Below the pieces are notes generated by a model. That model saw nothing but the letters and a program-made list of their open reading frames with translations. It had not been told where the DNA came from and searched no databases. Both the position numbers and the translations under genes were made by a program. A DNA stretch of 64,000 bases from Streptomyces sp. SID8374 (GTDB lineage: Bacteria > Actinomycetota > Actinomycetes > Streptomycetales > Streptomycetaceae). This document shows positions 61,765-64,000 of this stretch, in pieces (within the stretch, counting starts at the first letter, position 1; every line of letters begins with the position of its first letter). Where the stretch lies: the NCBI RefSeq assembly GCF_009865135.1, contig NZ_WWGH01000002.1, positions 868,001-932,000 of the forward strand, written 5' to 3'.

Positions 61765-64000
61765 CTACTCCACCAGCGCCGTCTGCACCAGCCGCGGCTT
61801 GCGGCGCTGGATGTGCAGGGCCCGGCCCGGCGGCAGGTTGAGCGGCTTCGCGTTGCCGAAGAGGCGGCCCTCCGTGGGCGGGCAGGAGAGCAGGACCGCC
61901 GGGTTGTTGGCCTCGTCCAGGCGGCGGATCAGCCCGTCGCTGAGACCGCGTCCCGCGCCCATGGCGCTGCGGGCGACGACCAGGTGCAGGCCCATCTCGA
62001 AGCCGAGGGTCAGATTCTCGAAGACCGGTTCGAAGGGGCTCTGGAAGGAGTTCCCGGAGACCATGTCGTAGTCGTCGACCAGGATGAACAGGCGCGGGCC
62101 CGTCCACCAGTCGCAGGTGCGCATCCGGGCGGGCGAGATGTCGGCCCCGGGCACGCGGGTCTTCATCGCGCGGGCCGCGCCCTCGATGGTCTCGTTGAGG
62201 TTGTCCAGGGAGATGACGTGCCCGATGCGGTACTCCTCGGGGATGGCGTCGACCAGGGTGCGGCGGTAGTCCACCGCGATGATCTTCGCCTCCGAAGGGG
62301 CGTACCGGGTGGTGATGCCCTTGGTGATCAGCCGCAGCAGATTGGTCTTGCCGCTCTCGGTGTCGCCGACCGCGATCAGGTGCGGCGTCCGGCTGAAGTC
62401 GTGCCAGACCGGCTCCAGCGCGTCCTGGTCGAGACCGAGCGCCACGCGCATGCCGCCGCCCTCGGTGGCCTCGGGCGCCGGGAGTTCGGAGAGCGGCAGG
62501 CGGTGGGGGAGCATCCGGACCTGCGGGGCGGACGGGCCGGACCAGTGCCGGCCGATCTCCGCGACCAGATGGGCGACGCCCTCGCCGAGATCCTCCAGCG
62601 AGCCGCTGCCGTCCAGGCGGGGCAGGCCCGCGAGGAAGTGCATCTTGCTGTCGGCGGTGATGCCCCGGCCGCCGGTACGCGGCACCGAACGGGCCTTACG
62701 GGTGTCGATCTCGGAGTCCATCGGGTCACCCATCCGCAGCTCCAGGCGGGTGGCGGCCTGGTCGCGGACCTGCGCGGACAGCTCCACCCAGCGGGTGGTG
62801 GTGATGATCAGGTGGATGCCGTAGTTGAGGCCCCGGGCGGCCAGTTCGTTGAACTTCGGGATCAGGTCGTCGTAGTCCTGGCGGACCGTGGACCAGCCGT
62901 CCACCACCATGAACACATCGCCGAACGGCTCGTCCGGGAACTCCCCGACGGCCCGGCGGCGCCGGTAGGACTGCATGGAGTCCAGCGTGTGGTCCACGAA
63001 GAACTGCTCACGGCGGGCCAGCAGCGCCATCACCTCGGCGACCGCACGGTGCACCCGCTCCGGGTTGAGCCGCGCCGCGACCCCGCCGACATGCGGGAGC
63101 GCGGCCAGCTGGGAGAGCCCGCCGCCGCCGAAGTCCAGGCAGTAGAACTGGACTTCGGCCGGGGTGTGGGTGAGCGCCAGGGCGGCGATCAGCGTCCGGG
63201 CGAGCGTCGACTTGCCGCTCTGCGAACCACCCGCGACGGCGACATGGCCGCCCGCCCCGGACAGGTCCACGATCAGCGGGTCACGCCGCTGCTCGAACGG
63301 CTTGTCCACCAGGCCGACCGGGACCCGCAGCTTCCCGGTGCCCGGCCAGCGCGCGGCGGTCAGGCCGCGCACCTTGTCCGGCGCGATCCCGGGCAGCAGC
63401 GCGTCCAGCGGCGACGGCTCGTCCAGCGGCGGCAGCCACACCTGGTGGGCGTCGGGCCCGGAGCCGCGCAGCCGCTCCAGCGCCACATCCAGCAGCGCCT
63501 CCTCGTCCTCGGCCTCCTCCGTCTCCGGCTCCGGGTCGGGCGGGGTCTCCAGGGTGCGGGGCACCACCCACCCGCTGGTCCACGGCACCACCTGGCTCGC
63601 CACCCGGGCCTGCACCACCGCACCGGTCCGACGCCGGTACGTCCCCGAGGAGTACGCGGCACGGAACCGGGTCAGGGCCTCCACCCCGGACTTCAGGAAC
63701 CCGCTGCCGGGCGCGGCGGGAAGCTCGTAGGCGTCGGGCACGCCGAGCACACCCCGGCTCTCCATCGCGGAGAAGGTGCGCAGCCCTATCCGGTACGAGA
63801 GGTGGCTCTCCAGCTGGTGCATGCGCCCCTCGTCCAGGCGCTGCGAGGCGAGCAGCAGATGCACGCCGAGCGACCGGCCGAGGCGGCCGATCATCACGAA
63901 CAGCTCCATGAACTCCCGGTGGGTGGAGAGCAGTTCGCTGAACTCGTCGACCACCACGAAGAGGCTGGGCAGCGGCGCCAGGTCGGCCCCGGCGGCGCGG
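61765..64000 (-). CDS. eccC: ESX/type VII secretion ATPase EccC, N-terminal part beyond window
   Basis: The C-terminal 744 residues of a FtsK/SpoIIIE-type ATPase, open at the right edge. The first visible part is the Walker B end of ATPase domain 1 (PSLFVVVDEFSELLST and the LASQRL sensor). Domain 2 has GGSQSGKSTLART and FYCLDFGGGG. Domain 3 has GDTESGKTNLLRL, IIAVDYRRTLVDA and LFILVDDYDM. This is the motor that recognises and drives ESX substrates across the membrane. Domain 1 Walker A and the membrane helices lie off the window. It is transcribed toward the mycosin-like gene. Confidence 0.93.
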   Translation of the reverse strand, partial: RAAGADLAPLPSLFVVVDEFSELLSTHREFMELFVMIGRLGRSLGVHLLLASQRLDEGRMHQLESHLSYRIGLRTFSAMESRGVLGVPDAYELPAAPGSGFLKSGVEALTRFRAAYSSGTYRRRTGAVVQARVASQVVPWTSGWVVPRTLETPPDPEPETEEAEDEEALLDVALERLRGSGPDAHQVWLPPLDEPSPLDALLPGIAPDKVRGLTAARWPGTGKLRVPVGLVDKPFEQRRDPLIVDLSGAGGHVAVAGGSQSGKSTLARTLIAALALTHTPAEVQFYCLDFGGGGLSQLAALPHVGGVAARLNPERVHRAVAEVMALLARREQFFVDHTLDSMQSYRRRRAVGEFPDEPFGDVFMVVDGWSTVRQDYDDLIPKFNELAARGLNYGIHLIITTTRWVELSAQVRDQAATRLELRMGDPMDSEIDTRKARSVPRTGGRGITADSKMHFLAGLPRLDGSGSLEDLGEGVAHLVAEIGRHWSGPSAPQVRMLPHRLPLSELPAPEATEGGGMRVALGLDQDALEPVWHDFSRTPHLIAVGDTESGKTNLLRLITKGITTRYAPSEAKIIAVDYRRTLVDAIPEEYRIGHVISLDNLNETIEGAARAMKTRVPGADISPARMRTCDWWTGPRLFILVDDYDMVSGNSFQSPFEPVFENLTLGFEMGLHLVVARSAMGAGRGLSDGLIRRLDEANNPAVLLSCPPTEGRLFGNAKPLNLPPGRALHIQRRKPRLVQTALVE

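Overview
The window is very GC-rich actinobacterial DNA. The codon use, abundant GTG starts, GTGA/ATGA start-stop overlaps, a six-gene conservon and a Streptomyces-type ESX (type VII secretion) locus all point to a Streptomyces. All functional calls come from reading the translated sequence by eye; no database search was possible.

Positions 1 to about 34,470 are most of an anthracycline (type II polyketide) gene cluster of the rhodomycin/cosmomycin/aclarubicin type. It has an RdmC-like methylesterase (cut by the left edge), an aklavinone 11-hydroxylase (RdmE), and a leftward operon oxygenase-KSalpha-CLF-KASIII-acyltransferase laid out like dnrG-dpsABCD. It also has the C9 ketoreductase, an aromatase/cyclase carrying an extra SnoaL-like domain, and a DpsY/AknW-type cyclase. 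Three glycosyltransferases are present, two of them paired with P450-like helper proteins. Deoxysugar genes cover 4,6-dehydratase, 2,3-dehydratase, 3-ketoreductase, 3-dehydratase, 3,5-epimerase, 4-ketoreductase, aminotransferase and two N-methyltransferases, as needed for rhodosamine, 2-deoxyfucose and rhodinose-like sugars. Self-resistance is a DrrA/DrrB exporter plus a UvrA-like DrrC. No acyl carrier protein, dTDP-glucose synthase or SARP activator is in view, so the cluster should continue left of base 1. A SnoaL-like protein and an SDR side by side at the right border resemble the SnoaL2/SnoaW two-component 1-hydroxylase of nogalamycin. Five cluster promoters carry 11-bp-phased TCGA-like heptamers that look like SARP boxes.

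Positions 34,700-40,300 are a conservon on the minus strand, cvnABCDEF: sensor-like ATPase, roadblock protein, DUF742 protein, small GTPase, a CYP157 without ExxR, and a second P450. Positions 40,645-47,410 hold a LacI regulator divergent from an ABC sugar importer and a GH3 glycosidase, the arrangement of the xylobiose locus bxlR-bxlEFGA, with overlapping palindromic operators. Positions 47,506-51,112 are a leftward run of four genes (HTH regulator, ImmA/IrrE-like HExxH protein, MAB_1171c-type membrane protein, P450), the last three translationally coupled, with no assigned function. A TetR/SDR divergent pair and a broken IS481-type transposase follow.

Positions 53,600-64,000 are one side of an ESX/type VII secretion locus. 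Two membrane-anchored lectin-domain proteins flank an SseB-like protein. After them come a beta-helix protein fused to two AAA+ (EccA-like) domains, a mycosin-like protein whose whole catalytic triad is substituted, and the C-terminal part of EccC (cut by the right edge). Strong perfect hairpins sit at nearly every convergent gene junction.
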